Shown one piece after another: positions 25,463-33,702 of a DNA stretch of 60,444 bases; position 1 is the stretch's first letter; each line of letters begins with the position of its first letter. The DNA lies in contig NZ_JACIEJ010000016.1 in assembly GCF_014196795.1 (NCBI RefSeq), positions 1 to 60,444 of the forward strand, given 5' to 3'. The notes under the pieces were generated by a model that saw only the letters and a list, made by a program, of their open reading frames with translations, ran no database searches and was not told the DNA's origin. This DNA is from Sagittula marina. Lineage in GTDB: Bacteria; Pseudomonadota; Alphaproteobacteria; Rhodobacterales; Rhodobacteraceae. The position numbers and the translations under genes are program-made.

Positions 25463-25501
25463 TGTAACCGGTTACATATCGTAGCGCTGCGATTCGGTCA
25501 A
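25463..25501 (-). promoter_or_regulatory. Promoter with two different LacI-type operators for the sulfosugar operon
   Basis: On the minus strand TTGACC (25501-25496) and TATGTA (25478-25473) are spaced by 17 bp. The spacer holds ATCGCAGCGCTACGAT (25493-25478), a one-mismatch version of the palindrome at 872-891. Directly next to it, overlapping the -10 box, is a different perfect palindrome, TGTAACCGGTTACA (25463-25476). Two tandem operators of different sequence suggest control by two LacI-family proteins, and two are encoded just to the right. Confidence 0.75.
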
Positions 25502-25549
25502 GTGAGTAGAATTTGACCAATATTGCGGCGATAATTCACTATGCTATGG

Positions 25550-25563
25550 TGTAACCGGATACA
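25550..25563 (+). promoter_or_regulatory. Probable autoregulatory operator of the first lacI-type gene
   Basis: TGTAACCGGATACA lies 12 bp before the ATG of the regulator at 25576 and differs at one position from the TGTAACCGGTTACA palindrome in the divergent sulfosugar promoter. The repressor encoded at 25576 therefore probably binds both sites. AAGGAG between operator and ATG is its ribosome-binding site. Confidence 0.7.
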
Positions 25564-25575
25564 CTAAGGAGCATT

Positions 25576-26598
25576 ATGTCAGAGCAGACACGACAGGTTG
25601 GCATACGAGACGTTGCGCGCGCGGCCCAAGTGTCGACGGCGACGGTCAGTCGTGCGCTCAACAGCCCCTCAAGCGTAAGCGCGCGGCTGCGCGACCGCAT
25701 CGACGCAGCGATCCGCGACCTGGGCTACATCCCCGACGCCTCGGCCCGGGCGCTGTCGTCCAGGCGCACCCGAACGGTGGGCGCCATCGTACCGACTGTC
25801 GACAACGCGATGTTCGCGCGGGGCTTGCAAGCCTTGCAAAGCTACCTTTCAGGGCAGGGTTATCTGCTATTGCTGGCGACCAACGAATACGACCTCGACG
25901 TGGAGCTGGAGCAGGCGCGGAACCTCGTGTCGCGCGGCATCGACGGACTGATCCTACGCGGCGACGCCCGCCATCCGGATCTGCGCCGGATGCTGAAAAC
26001 GCAGTCCATCCCCTTCGTCAACGTTGGCGTCTATGATCCGACAAAACCGTATCCGAGCGTCGGAGTGGACAACTTTGCAGCCGGACAGCGCATCACCCGG
26101 CACCTCACCGATCTCGGTCACCGCCACGTTGCGATTGTCTCGGCGATTCAACGCAATAATGACCGCGCGCAGGCTCGGACGCAGGGTGTTCTCTCCGTAT
26201 TGCAAGAGGTTGGAGCCGAACCGCCGGAGGCTTGGCGCCTTCAGGTCAACTACAACCTCGACGAGGCGAAGCAGGCCGCGCGCGTTCTGTTTGCATCCGA
26301 CGACAGGCCGACAGCGGTGATCTGCGGCAACGACGTCATCGCATACGGCGTGATGATGGAGGCGATCCGAATGGGCCTTGACGTGCCCACCGAGGTCTCC
26401 TTTGCCGGGTTTGACGATCTTGACTGGTCGCACCACCTTAGCCCGAGCCTGACGACGATCCATATGCCAACAGACGAAATCTGGGCGCAGGCCGGGCAGT
26501 GGCTGGTTTCCTCGCTCGACCGTAAGCCCGCTATTTTGCACCGCGAACTGGACTTCTCGCTTGTGGTGCGCGACTCTACCGCGCCGGCGCGCCGTTGA
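25576..26598 (+). CDS. LacI-family regulator, likely repressor of the sulfosugar ABC operon
   Basis: A 340-residue LacI/GalR protein: helix-turn-helix with hinge helix at about residues 8-60 (IRDVARAAQVSTATVSRALN, then GYIPDASARALSS) and a periplasmic-binding-protein-like sensor domain. It is divergent to the sulfosugar operon, with matching operators before both units. A sulfosugar or its phosphate is a reasonable inducer, but no ligand can be read from sequence. Confidence 0.87.
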   Translation: MSEQTRQVGIRDVARAAQVSTATVSRALNSPSSVSARLRDRIDAAIRDLGYIPDASARALSSRRTRTVGAIVPTVDNAMFARGLQALQSYLSGQGYLLLLATNEYDLDVELEQARNLVSRGIDGLILRGDARHPDLRRMLKTQSIPFVNVGVYDPTKPYPSVGVDNFAAGQRITRHLTDLGHRHVAIVSAIQRNNDRAQARTQGVLSVLQEVGAEPPEAWRLQVNYNLDEAKQAARVLFASDDRPTAVICGNDVIAYGVMMEAIRMGLDVPTEVSFAGFDDLDWSHHLSPSLTTIHMPTDEIWAQAGQWLVSSLDRKPAILHRELDFSLVVRDSTAPARR

Positions 26599-26660
26599 GC
26601 GACTCTTGTTTCGCCCCATTCTGAAGGGATAGGTTGCCCGGAATACGGCGGGACGGATAG

Positions 26661-27677
26661 ATGCAAGACAATAGCAAGACACAGCGCAACAGGCGTGGCA
26701 TGGAGCGCGTGACAATGGCGGATGTGGCCCGACACGCAGGGGTCTCGGCCTCTTCTGTGTCGCTTTTCCTGCGAAAACCCGACGCCGTCTCAGTGCGTAT
26801 CGCGCCCCGTATCGCCGCCGCCATTGAGGAAATGGGCTACGTCCCCAACTTGGTGGCGGGCGGTTTGGCTGCCGCGGGCTCGCGGGTCGTCAGCGTCATC
26901 GTGCCCTCCCTGCGCAATGCTTTCTTCTCAGAAACCGTTACCGCTCTTGAAAGGCATCTCGCGCGCAAAGGCCTGCAGACTCTTGTCGGGCACACCGAGT
27001 ATTCTCTGGATCAAGAAGAAGCTTTGGTCCGCGCCGCGCTGTCATGGGCGCCGGCCGCCATCGTTCTGACTGGCGGTCAACATACGCAACGGACCCGAGA
27101 CCTGCTCCGCAAGACCGCAACGCCGGTGGTCGAAATGTGGGAGCTGCCCGCCGAACCCATCGACCGCGCCGTTGGTTTCAGTCACGAGCAGGTCGGGGGC
27201 GAGATGGCTCGGCATTTCATCGCCTGCGGGTACCGCAGGGCCGCTTTTCTTGGTGCGCGCCTGCACGAAGACACACGCGCCGACAGCCGCGCGCGCGGGT
27301 TCGTCTCGGCTATGGAGGCAGCAGGATGCGAGGCTTTTGTAACCACCGAGAAGGCGCCAGCCAGCGCCGCCACAGGGGCGCATCTGCTCGACGCAGTGGT
27401 GGCGGGGCGAGCCCGCGCGGTGGCCTGTTCGAACGACACGGTGGCCCTCGGCCTGTTGTTTGAGGCGCAAAGACGAGGCATCGCCGTCCCTGACACGCTG
27501 GCAGTCGCCGGATTCGGGGACCTTGATTTCGCCGCGCATTGCGTGCCGACACTCACAACCATTCGCCCGCAAGCTGATCGGATCGCCGCCACCGTGTCAC
27601 GCTGCATCCTTGATCAAGATCATACGGAGAGACTTTACTCGATTCAGTTCAACCTGATCGTCCGCGGCAGCACATAA
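26661..27677 (+). CDS. Second LacI-family regulator
   Basis: A 338-residue LacI/GalR protein with MADVARHAGVSASSVSLFLR as its DNA-binding helix region and a full sensor domain. An ATG at 26700 is an alternative start. It follows the first regulator in the same direction by 62 bp. Since the first regulator fits the TGTAACCGG-type operators, this one is the best candidate for the TCGTAGCGCTACGA-type operators at 872, 16012 and 25478. That assignment is by elimination. Confidence 0.85.
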   Translation: MQDNSKTQRNRRGMERVTMADVARHAGVSASSVSLFLRKPDAVSVRIAPRIAAAIEEMGYVPNLVAGGLAAAGSRVVSVIVPSLRNAFFSETVTALERHLARKGLQTLVGHTEYSLDQEEALVRAALSWAPAAIVLTGGQHTQRTRDLLRKTATPVVEMWELPAEPIDRAVGFSHEQVGGEMARHFIACGYRRAAFLGARLHEDTRADSRARGFVSAMEAAGCEAFVTTEKAPASAATGAHLLDAVVAGRARAVACSNDTVALGLLFEAQRRGIAVPDTLAVAGFGDLDFAAHCVPTLTTIRPQADRIAATVSRCILDQDHTERLYSIQFNLIVRGST

Positions 27678-27989
27678 ATGTTACATAATCCACATTATTG
27701 GACTTTCTGGGGTAGCCGGGTGGATTCACGTCCGAAGTGCAAAATCTTTATTCAAACCTAATGTTTGACGGAGGATCACCAATGGGCCGCTAGTCCCCTC
27801 ACCGAAGTTTCCGTGAATGAATATTGCCGAGTGACGTCAACCCAAGGTGCCAGTCTCTTGGATTGCGGATTGGTGGAGGCATGTATGAGAAGCGCCATCC
27901 ACCGCAAACCGTCGCAACGACCCTTGAGCCATCAGGTAGCAGCCCGGACGCCAAACGTGGTTTTGCGCCGCCTCCTCGCCCTGGCAGAG

Positions 27990-28110
27990 CGACGTGGCCT
28001 GCATGCCCGAATTCGAGTTGCGGCAGCTGTGCGACCAGCTCAGCAACGCACCCCGCCAAATGCCTGCGCTGGAAGACCCCGGCACAGGTCTTTCACGAAA
28101 AGAGGATAGA
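27990..28110 (+). pseudogene. Possible IS30-family transposase C-terminal remnant
   Basis: Joining two frames gives ELRQLCDQLSNAPR, then KCLRWKTPAQVFHEK, resembling the LNxxPRKxLGWKTPAEVF end of IS30-family transposases. One extra C near 28056 separates the frames. The surrounding 27678-28157 interval holds no other recognisable gene. It marks the boundary between the sulfonate locus and the next sugar module. Confidence 0.4.
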
Positions 28111-28157
28111 CGAGCTCGGCCGCCGCTCCCACCCTCGCAGGTAATGGGCGCAGCGCT

Positions 28158-28721
28158 TCAGGTCGCGCGCGCAGTCGATGATCGTAGTTCTGCGAAAATG
28201 CGTTCGACGATATTGTCGTCGGGCGGCGCTTCCGCATCGACTTTAATGACGGGACCGAAATCGCCGAACGCCTCGGCCTTGGAGGCCAATTCCTTGAGTT
28301 CGTCAGCATAACTGGCGGGCGGATGTCCGGGGTGCCGGTCGCGCTGAAGATATCTTCGTCTCGCCACTTCAGGCGAGACCGAGCACCAGACCTCAATCAC
28401 TTTTGAAACTCTTGCAGCTGTGAGGTGCGCCTCGAGTACGGAGCGAGGTTGGAACCCATGCCAGGCATCGACGACCGGAACAAGCTCATCTGGAAACTCG
28501 GCAATGGTGTTGAAGATCGCGGCATAGCTTGCGCGCCCGAGCATGCGATTGTGCTCCCGATCTCCTATGCCCAACTCGGGATAGAGAGCCTCCTTGATTG
28601 TATCGAGGCCGAGCGGCACCGCGCCTAGATCACGCGCAAGAAGACCGGAGACGATGTACCGACTGATGGTTGATTTTCCGCTGGCCGGGACGCCGTTCAC
28701 AATAACCACCGAACGTGTCAA
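28158..28721 (-). CDS. Small P-loop kinase of unknown substrate
   Basis: A 187-residue protein with Walker A GVPASGKST at residues 9-17, a DAWHG motif near 87 and a C-terminal lid region with ARRRYLQRDRHPGHPP, the architecture of gluconokinase-, Zeta- or chloramphenicol phosphotransferase-like kinases. Translation starts at TTG 28721 inside the stop of the ROK gene, after GGAGGAG. It is the last gene of the aldolase-ROK kinase operon, so it may phosphorylate a sugar acid or an aldehyde cleavage product. The substrate is not recognisable. Confidence 0.7.
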   Translation of the reverse strand: MTRSVVIVNGVPASGKSTISRYIVSGLLARDLGAVPLGLDTIKEALYPELGIGDREHNRMLGRASYAAIFNTIAEFPDELVPVVDAWHGFQPRSVLEAHLTAARVSKVIEVWCSVSPEVARRRYLQRDRHPGHPPASYADELKELASKAEAFGDFGPVIKVDAEAPPDDNIVERIFAELRSSTARAT

Positions 28722-29608
28722 ACATTCTCCTCCTGCAATGCGTGCAATCCTGCGCCGATCACGCCGGCATCATCGCCAAGTTTGGCGGGTCTTATAGGTG
28801 TGCTGAACCATGATCCGTTTTCCGGCAACACGTGCAAAGCGCGGCACATCTCAGCGCCGAGTCCTCCCCCGATCACGATACGGTCAGGATCGACCACGGC
28901 AACAAGCGTCTGCAAGGCGCGCTGCATCGGTCCCGCCCATGTCTGCAAAACCGCGCGCGCTGTGCTATCTTCCTGTTCCGCCATACAAAAGAGCGTTTCG
29001 GCTCGTGTGTCTTCTGGAAACCCGGCTTCTTTAATCAACCGCGCGAGCGCTGTGCCAGAACTGAAGGTCTCTACGCAGCCTGTACGACCGCAATTGCAAA
29101 TCGGCCCGGTTTCCGAGACGACGATATGGCCGAACTGACCTGCGAAATCACCGCCGTGCCAAGGCTTGCCGGCGAGAGCTATCGCGCCGCCAATGCCTGT
29201 GCCCACCGTGACCATCAGGGCGAGATCGCCGTCATCTGCATCTGCGACATGCACTTCGGCAAGCAATGCCATCATCGCATCATTGTCGAGGCGTGCCGAG
29301 AGTCCTGTCTGCCGCTCAATCCCGGTGGCGAGATCTATACCGGCAATATCAAGGTATCCTGCAGAGATAATCTCGTTGCTACGTGCTCTTACGCGTCCGG
29401 GCAGACCGACGCCAACGCGCCGGTCCCCGGGTCTCTGGACAGTCGAGATCATCCGCAGAATCTGTGAGACGAAGCCTTCCTGGTTTGAGACCACTGGCTC
29501 GATGATGCGGTCAAGAATGCGTCCCGACGCGTCTATGCGGCCCGCGCGAATGCGCGTGCCGCCGACATCTACTCCGATGGCCGCTTCAGTTTGCTGTCGC
29601 GCTGGCAT
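28718..29608 (-). CDS. ROK-family sugar kinase
   Basis: A 296-residue ROK protein with phosphate-1 motif GVDVGGTRIRAG, GTGIGGAI near residue 140 and the zinc motif CNCGRTGCVE. It lacks the DNA-binding domain of ROK regulators, so it is a kinase. ATG 29608 overlaps the end of the aldolase gene by 23 bp. In this module it should phosphorylate the imported sugar, or its ketose form, before cleavage by the neighbouring aldolase. Glucose, fructose or an amino sugar are possible substrates. Confidence 0.82.
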   Translation of the reverse strand: MPARQQTEAAIGVDVGGTRIRAGRIDASGRILDRIIEPVVSNQEGFVSQILRMISTVQRPGDRRVGVGLPGRVRARSNEIISAGYLDIAGIDLATGIERQTGLSARLDNDAMMALLAEVHVADADDGDLALMVTVGTGIGGAIALAGKPWHGGDFAGQFGHIVVSETGPICNCGRTGCVETFSSGTALARLIKEAGFPEDTRAETLFCMAEQEDSTARAVLQTWAGPMQRALQTLVAVVDPDRIVIGGGLGAEMCRALHVLPENGSWFSTPIRPAKLGDDAGVIGAGLHALQEENV

Positions 29609-30491
29609 CGAGCACTTCCTGAATCTCGCGCAAGCGGGAGCTGGCGATTTCCTCGAGCTTTGTGCGCCGTTCGTCGGCATCAAGAGAGATGCAGTCTTTC
29701 CAGAGAGCCCGCCCTGCAATCACGCCGGATGCACCACACTCCATGGCGGTCCGCACTTGTCCAATGAATGTCTCATGATCGACGCCAGCAGACAGCACTG
29801 CCCAAGGTACACCTGCGCAAAGCTGTGTAATCTTGCGGCAAGCATCGGCGTTGCCGGGATATGGCAGCTTCAGCACCTTTGCCCCAAGCTCAAGCGAGAT
29901 TCTGGCACTTTCTACGATGAGGTCGGGAAAGGCCTTTGCGTAGGCTTCGTCGCTTTCACCGTCCAACTGATAGGTCAGGATCTCCACGACCAGCAAAAGA
30001 TCCTCGCTGGCGAAATCAGCAATGCACTGCTTGATGATCTCGATGTTGGCTCCGTTCGCTTCCACGGTATCCGGGCGCAGGTAGACCATCAGCTTGGCAC
30101 CGGTGCCCCCCAGCTCACGCGTGCGCCGAGCGTCGATCCCTGGAACGAGCTTTGACAAGCGATAGCCCTTGTCATCCAGATCCCAGCCGGAATCGTCCAG
30201 ACCGATCAAAAGCCCGGTGTCGCGCGCAAGAACACCGTCGTCGACGACCGCCGGGACCGCACAGGTCGCGTCAAGAAGAATGCAGGACGCCTTGTTGGCA
30301 AGGTGCGTGACGATACCCGCCTTTACGACGCCCAAAGTCTTAGTATCGATGGCTTTCTGCTCCGCCTCGGTTGCAGCGAGAACCTTGCGCATGCCGCCGC
30401 GCTGATCTGCGGCAACCACCATCATTAACCCGTTCTCCCCGCAAATCTGCTGGTATCCTCGCCGCTCTGCGGTCGTCATCTGCGCATTCAT
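29586..30491 (-). CDS. Second LacD/YihT-like class I aldolase
   Basis: A 301-residue class I aldolase with MVVAADQRGGM (Asp29), Lys133 (GAKLMVYLR) and the probable Schiff-base Lys208 (AKVLKLPYPG). PWAVLSAGVDHETF and GASGVIAGRALWKD resemble the corresponding stretches of E. coli YihT (PWVILSSGVD and GASGFLAGRAVW, from memory) more closely than the aldolase at 16122 does. It opens an operon with a ROK kinase and a P-loop kinase. It may cleave a ketose-1-phosphate or a sulfonated analogue. A LacD-type activity is equally possible. Confidence 0.78.
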   Translation of the reverse strand: MNAQMTTAERRGYQQICGENGLMMVVAADQRGGMRKVLAATEAEQKAIDTKTLGVVKAGIVTHLANKASCILLDATCAVPAVVDDGVLARDTGLLIGLDDSGWDLDDKGYRLSKLVPGIDARRTRELGGTGAKLMVYLRPDTVEANGANIEIIKQCIADFASEDLLLVVEILTYQLDGESDEAYAKAFPDLIVESARISLELGAKVLKLPYPGNADACRKITQLCAGVPWAVLSAGVDHETFIGQVRTAMECGASGVIAGRALWKDCISLDADERRTKLEEIASSRLREIQEVLDASATAN

Positions 30492-30624
30492 CTTGAAATC
30501 CCTGATCTTGTGCCGTCACGGGCAGTCCCCCGCCGGTCTTTCGATCCCGCGCCCATTCGGTATGGGCGTTCAACCATAGGCCGGACGGTATGAGGACCGC
30601 ATCCGCGATTCAACAATTAAATTC

Positions 30625-30638
30625 AGAAATTACTTTCA
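30625..30638 (-). promoter_or_regulatory. Operator for the SorC-type regulator upstream of the aldolase operon
   Basis: AGAAATTACTTTCA matches 12 of 14 positions of the perfect palindrome TGAAATTAATTTCA at 31592-31605. It lies directly after the regulator's stop codon and about 130 bp upstream of the aldolase start, with TTGAAT available as a -35 box just downstream. It is probably bound by the regulator encoded at 30639-31571. Confidence 0.55.
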
Positions 30639-31571
30639 CTAATGCCCGTCTGGAGAGACGTTGAGGCTCGCGAGCAGGTCGGACGCGGTTGCACTGTCAG
30701 TCACCAGAGCGTTCACCATGCCGCTTCGAACTGCGCCGAGAATGGCATCCGCTTTGTCGTGTCCAGCCGCCACGCCAATGCTGAGCGGGATCCGCCTCAT
30801 GTCGAGACGCGGGATCGCCATGAGGTCTTCCTCACCGTCCCAAAGCACTTCGATGCCGTCGATATCGTAATATCGACGCGCCACGTCACCTACGACCCGA
30901 GCCCGGTTCGTCTCACCGAAGTGGAGTGTTTCGATGTAGGCGGCCTGCGCGATGGAGCCTATGCCGAAGATCGCCGCATCCACTTTGCTCCAGGATTCAA
31001 ACACCCGACGGCTCTTTGGGTCGCGCTCCAGAACGCCGCGGAGCTCCTTGGACGCGAGGTAAGGCGCATGGAGGAACATCGCCTGCCCGCCGGTCGATTC
31101 GGCCGCCAATCGCACCAATTCGTTGATCTGGAAATGCGGCTCGGTCTCTTCCATGCCACCAATGCAGGGCACGATGGAGCTGCCCGGCAGCTTCGGAAGC
31201 CCTTCCATCAGCACGGATTTGATGGTGCGCCCCCATCCGATCGCGATGACCGGACTGCCCGGCAAGTCTCCCTCCCGCAGAAGTTCGGAGACACGATAGG
31301 CCATGTCGTGGGGCCGGGTCGATTCGCAGACGCTTGCTGCCCGCAATCCGAGCGCGGTGGCCAATTTGGCTCCGAGTGCATCGGTTTCGAAGATGTCAGC
31401 AACTTTGATCTGCACCACGCCCTCTTCGCGGGCGCGGGCCAAAACGCGGGATGCGCTTGCCGTCGAGATATCCAGCTTTTTCGCGACGTCCCTCTGCGAT
31501 AGGCCGTCCACGTAATGCAACCGAGCAGCCATATGCATCAGGCTTCGGTCCAGAATACGTCTCTTGCTCAT
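30639..31571 (-). CDS. SorC/DeoR-type sugar-binding transcriptional regulator
   Basis: A 310-residue protein with an N-terminal helix-turn-helix (LHYVDGLSQRDVAKKLDISTASASRVLARAREEGVV) and a SorC-type sugar-phosphate-binding domain (AIGWGRTIKSVL, GSSIVPCIGGMEE). ATG 31571 follows GGAAGGAGGG. It lies between the importer operon (plus) and the aldolase-kinase operon (minus), with matching operators on both sides. A phosphorylated sugar of this pathway is the likely effector. Confidence 0.85.
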   Translation of the reverse strand: MSKRRILDRSLMHMAARLHYVDGLSQRDVAKKLDISTASASRVLARAREEGVVQIKVADIFETDALGAKLATALGLRAASVCESTRPHDMAYRVSELLREGDLPGSPVIAIGWGRTIKSVLMEGLPKLPGSSIVPCIGGMEETEPHFQINELVRLAAESTGGQAMFLHAPYLASKELRGVLERDPKSRRVFESWSKVDAAIFGIGSIAQAAYIETLHFGETNRARVVGDVARRYYDIDGIEVLWDGEEDLMAIPRLDMRRIPLSIGVAAGHDKADAILGAVRSGMVNALVTDSATASDLLASLNVSPDGH

Positions 31572-31591
31572 CTTACCCTCCTTCCGTGCTG

Positions 31592-31605
31592 TGAAATTAA
31601 TTTCA
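31592..31605. promoter_or_regulatory. Perfect 14-bp palindromic operator TGAAATTAATTTCA
   Basis: This perfect inverted repeat lies 20 bp upstream of the SorC-type regulator start and about 115 bp upstream of the divergent binding-protein gene. A close copy at 30625-30638 precedes the aldolase operon. It is the best candidate operator for the regulator, allowing autoregulation and control of import. Confidence 0.65.
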
Positions 31606-31720
31606 TATATTTTCTTCTTGAATTGAGCCGACAGGAAATGCAACCGTTGTGTGACACCTGACTGAACTGACTTGTCAACGTGTCAGAACGGCAAAAGCCG
31701 TAAAATGGGAGGAAATTATT

Positions 31721-32692
31721 ATGAAACGCTTTTTCGCGGCCACCGCCGTTGCTGCCACGCTTGGTTTTTCCGGCGCTGCCAATGCACAGGAAGATCTGTC
31801 GATCACGCTGCTGCCGGGGCTGACCACCGATGCCTTCTACATCACGATGAATGTAGGCGCACAGGCCGCTGCCGAAGATCTGGGAATCGAAGTAAACTTC
31901 CAGGGCCCCGAGGAATGGGACCCGGTTCTGCAGACCCCTGTTCTTGACGCAGTCATCGGCCGCGCGCCAGATGCGTTGCTGATCGCTCCGACGGATGCGG
32001 TGCAGATGATCGAACCACTTCGCCGCGCGCATGAGGCCGGCATTCCGGTCATCACGGTGGACACATTCATCGATGACGGCCTCTACCAGACAGGTTCGGG
32101 AGATGGCGATTTCCCGATTTCGTATATCGCGTCGGACAACCTTCTTGGTGGTCGAATGGCCGCACGGGCTATGGCGGACAAGATCGGTGGTAGCGGAAAA
32201 GTCTACATCGCGAGCAACCGCCCCGGTATTTCCACAACGGACCAACGTGAAGAAGGCTTCAAGGCGGAGATGGCCGAGAACTTTCCCGACGTAGAAGTCC
32301 TTGAAACCCAATTCAACGAGAACGATGCTTCTTTGGCGGCGTCCCAGTTTCAAGCCGTCTTTGCACGGAATTCGGACGTGGCCGGCGTATTCGGTGCCAA
32401 CCTGTTCTCTGCGCTTGGAGCAGCAAACGGTGTGGCTGGCGCAGGCGCTCAGGACGACATCGTCGTGGTGGCCTTCGATGCTCCCCCGAGCATCACCGAG
32501 AACATTTCGGATGGCGCCATCGATGTCGCGATTGCTCAGCACCCCGCGGAAATCGGCTACTACGGCGTCATGACAGCCTATGCCCACCTGACCGGTCAGT
32601 CCGTACCGACCAAGATCGGCACCGGTTTCACGACAATCACGGCCGACAATGTCTCTGACGAAGACATCGCGAAATTCATCTACTCTGAGTGA
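31721..32692 (+). CDS. Ribose-type (RbsB-like) periplasmic sugar-binding protein
   Basis: A 323-residue Peripla_BP_4-type receptor. MKRFFAATAVAATLGFSGAA then NAQ is the signal peptide, and the mature protein shows ITLLPGLTTDAFYITMNVGAQAAAEDLGIE and RAPDALLIAPTDAVQMIEPL. GGGAGGAAATTATT precedes the ATG. It is first in the three-gene importer operon. The ligand should be the sugar metabolised by the divergent aldolase/kinase operon; its identity is unknown. Confidence 0.88.
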   Translation: MKRFFAATAVAATLGFSGAANAQEDLSITLLPGLTTDAFYITMNVGAQAAAEDLGIEVNFQGPEEWDPVLQTPVLDAVIGRAPDALLIAPTDAVQMIEPLRRAHEAGIPVITVDTFIDDGLYQTGSGDGDFPISYIASDNLLGGRMAARAMADKIGGSGKVYIASNRPGISTTDQREEGFKAEMAENFPDVEVLETQFNENDASLAASQFQAVFARNSDVAGVFGANLFSALGAANGVAGAGAQDDIVVVAFDAPPSITENISDGAIDVAIAQHPAEIGYYGVMTAYAHLTGQSVPTKIGTGFTTITADNVSDEDIAKFIYSE

Positions 32693-33702
32693 ACCGGATG
32701 TCTGATATAAACAACAACGGGTTTTCATTCGTGAAAACCCTACTCAACGCCTGGTCATGGCTGTTTCTCGCCCTGATCCTGGCATTCTTCGAAATTTACG
32801 CTCAGGTCGAAACGGGATCGACCTTCATCTTCCGGGCTTACAATATCCAGTCCGTGGCCGTCGCGGCCTCGCAGATCCTGCTGCTTTCTCTCGGCCTGAC
32901 ATTGGTGGTGGTTGCAGGACACATCGATCTTTCAATCGCGTTCACCACCGGGCTCGCTGCCGTTGCAATGGCGTTGACGGTCCGCTTGCTCGGGGACGCA
33001 AATGGCTGGGTCGTCTTCGCGGTGGCGATTAGCGTCGGCATGCTGGCAGCCGTGGTCGTTGGCTTGGTCAACGGGTGGTTGGTCGCCTATCTCGATGTTC
33101 CGAGTTTCATCGGTACGCTGGGGACCTACGGCATCGCACGGGGTGTCGCGCTGATCGTTGCAGGCGGGGCAACCGTTTCGATCCGCTCCGAAGAGGTCCG
33201 CGCCTTCGGCAACGGAGACATCCTTGGGATTCCCGTGCCAGTTGTCATGGCCCTGGTTCTGGCGGGCGCCTGCCACTACCTGCTGACCTATACGAAATTC
33301 GGCATCTATACATACGCGCTTGGCGCCAACCGCGCATCCGTTGAACGCGCCGGGGTCGATGTGAAGCGTCACCTGATCAAGCTGTTCGTGCTGTCCGCGC
33401 TGACAGCCGGGATCGGGGGGCTGGTGTATACTGGTCGCTTCTCCGCTGGTGCGGCGAATGCTGGTGAGCCTATCCTGCTCTACGCGGTTGCTGCTGTCTT
33501 TATCGGCGGGGCCTCTCTGACCGGCGGTCAGGGAACCATTATCGGCACCGTCATAGGCGCGATCATTATTGCGGTCATCCAGTTCGGCTTGGTCTTCTCT
33601 GGGCTGCCCCCCTACTGGCAGTTCGTGGCAGTTGGTCTCGTCATCGTCGTCGCCGTGTTGGTTGACCAATCACGCGACAAGTTTCTCGGAGGGGCAAAAT
33701 GA
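32689..33702 (+). CDS. Ribose-type (RbsC-like) ABC permease
   Basis: A 337-residue BPD_transp_2-family permease with eight to ten spans, including QILLLSLGLTLVVVAGHIDLS, FIGTLGTYGIARGVALIVAGG and GGASLTGGQGTIIGTVIGA, typical of RbsC/XylH/FrcC permeases. It overlaps the binding-protein stop (TGAACCGGATG context, 4-bp overlap) and its own stop overlaps the ATPase start, so translation is coupled. Confidence 0.88.
   Translation: MNRMSDINNNGFSFVKTLLNAWSWLFLALILAFFEIYAQVETGSTFIFRAYNIQSVAVAASQILLLSLGLTLVVVAGHIDLSIAFTTGLAAVAMALTVRLLGDANGWVVFAVAISVGMLAAVVVGLVNGWLVAYLDVPSFIGTLGTYGIARGVALIVAGGATVSIRSEEVRAFGNGDILGIPVPVVMALVLAGACHYLLTYTKFGIYTYALGANRASVERAGVDVKRHLIKLFVLSALTAGIGGLVYTGRFSAGAANAGEPILLYAVAAVFIGGASLTGGQGTIIGTVIGAIIIAVIQFGLVFSGLPPYWQFVAVGLVIVVAVLVDQSRDKFLGGAK

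Noticed and set aside
29586-30491. Naming the second aldolase a sulfofructose-phosphate aldolase outright
   Set aside because: Its active-site stretches resemble YihT, but the partner kinase is of the ROK type and no sulfonate-specific gene lies in its operon. The evidence supports only the LacD/YihT family.
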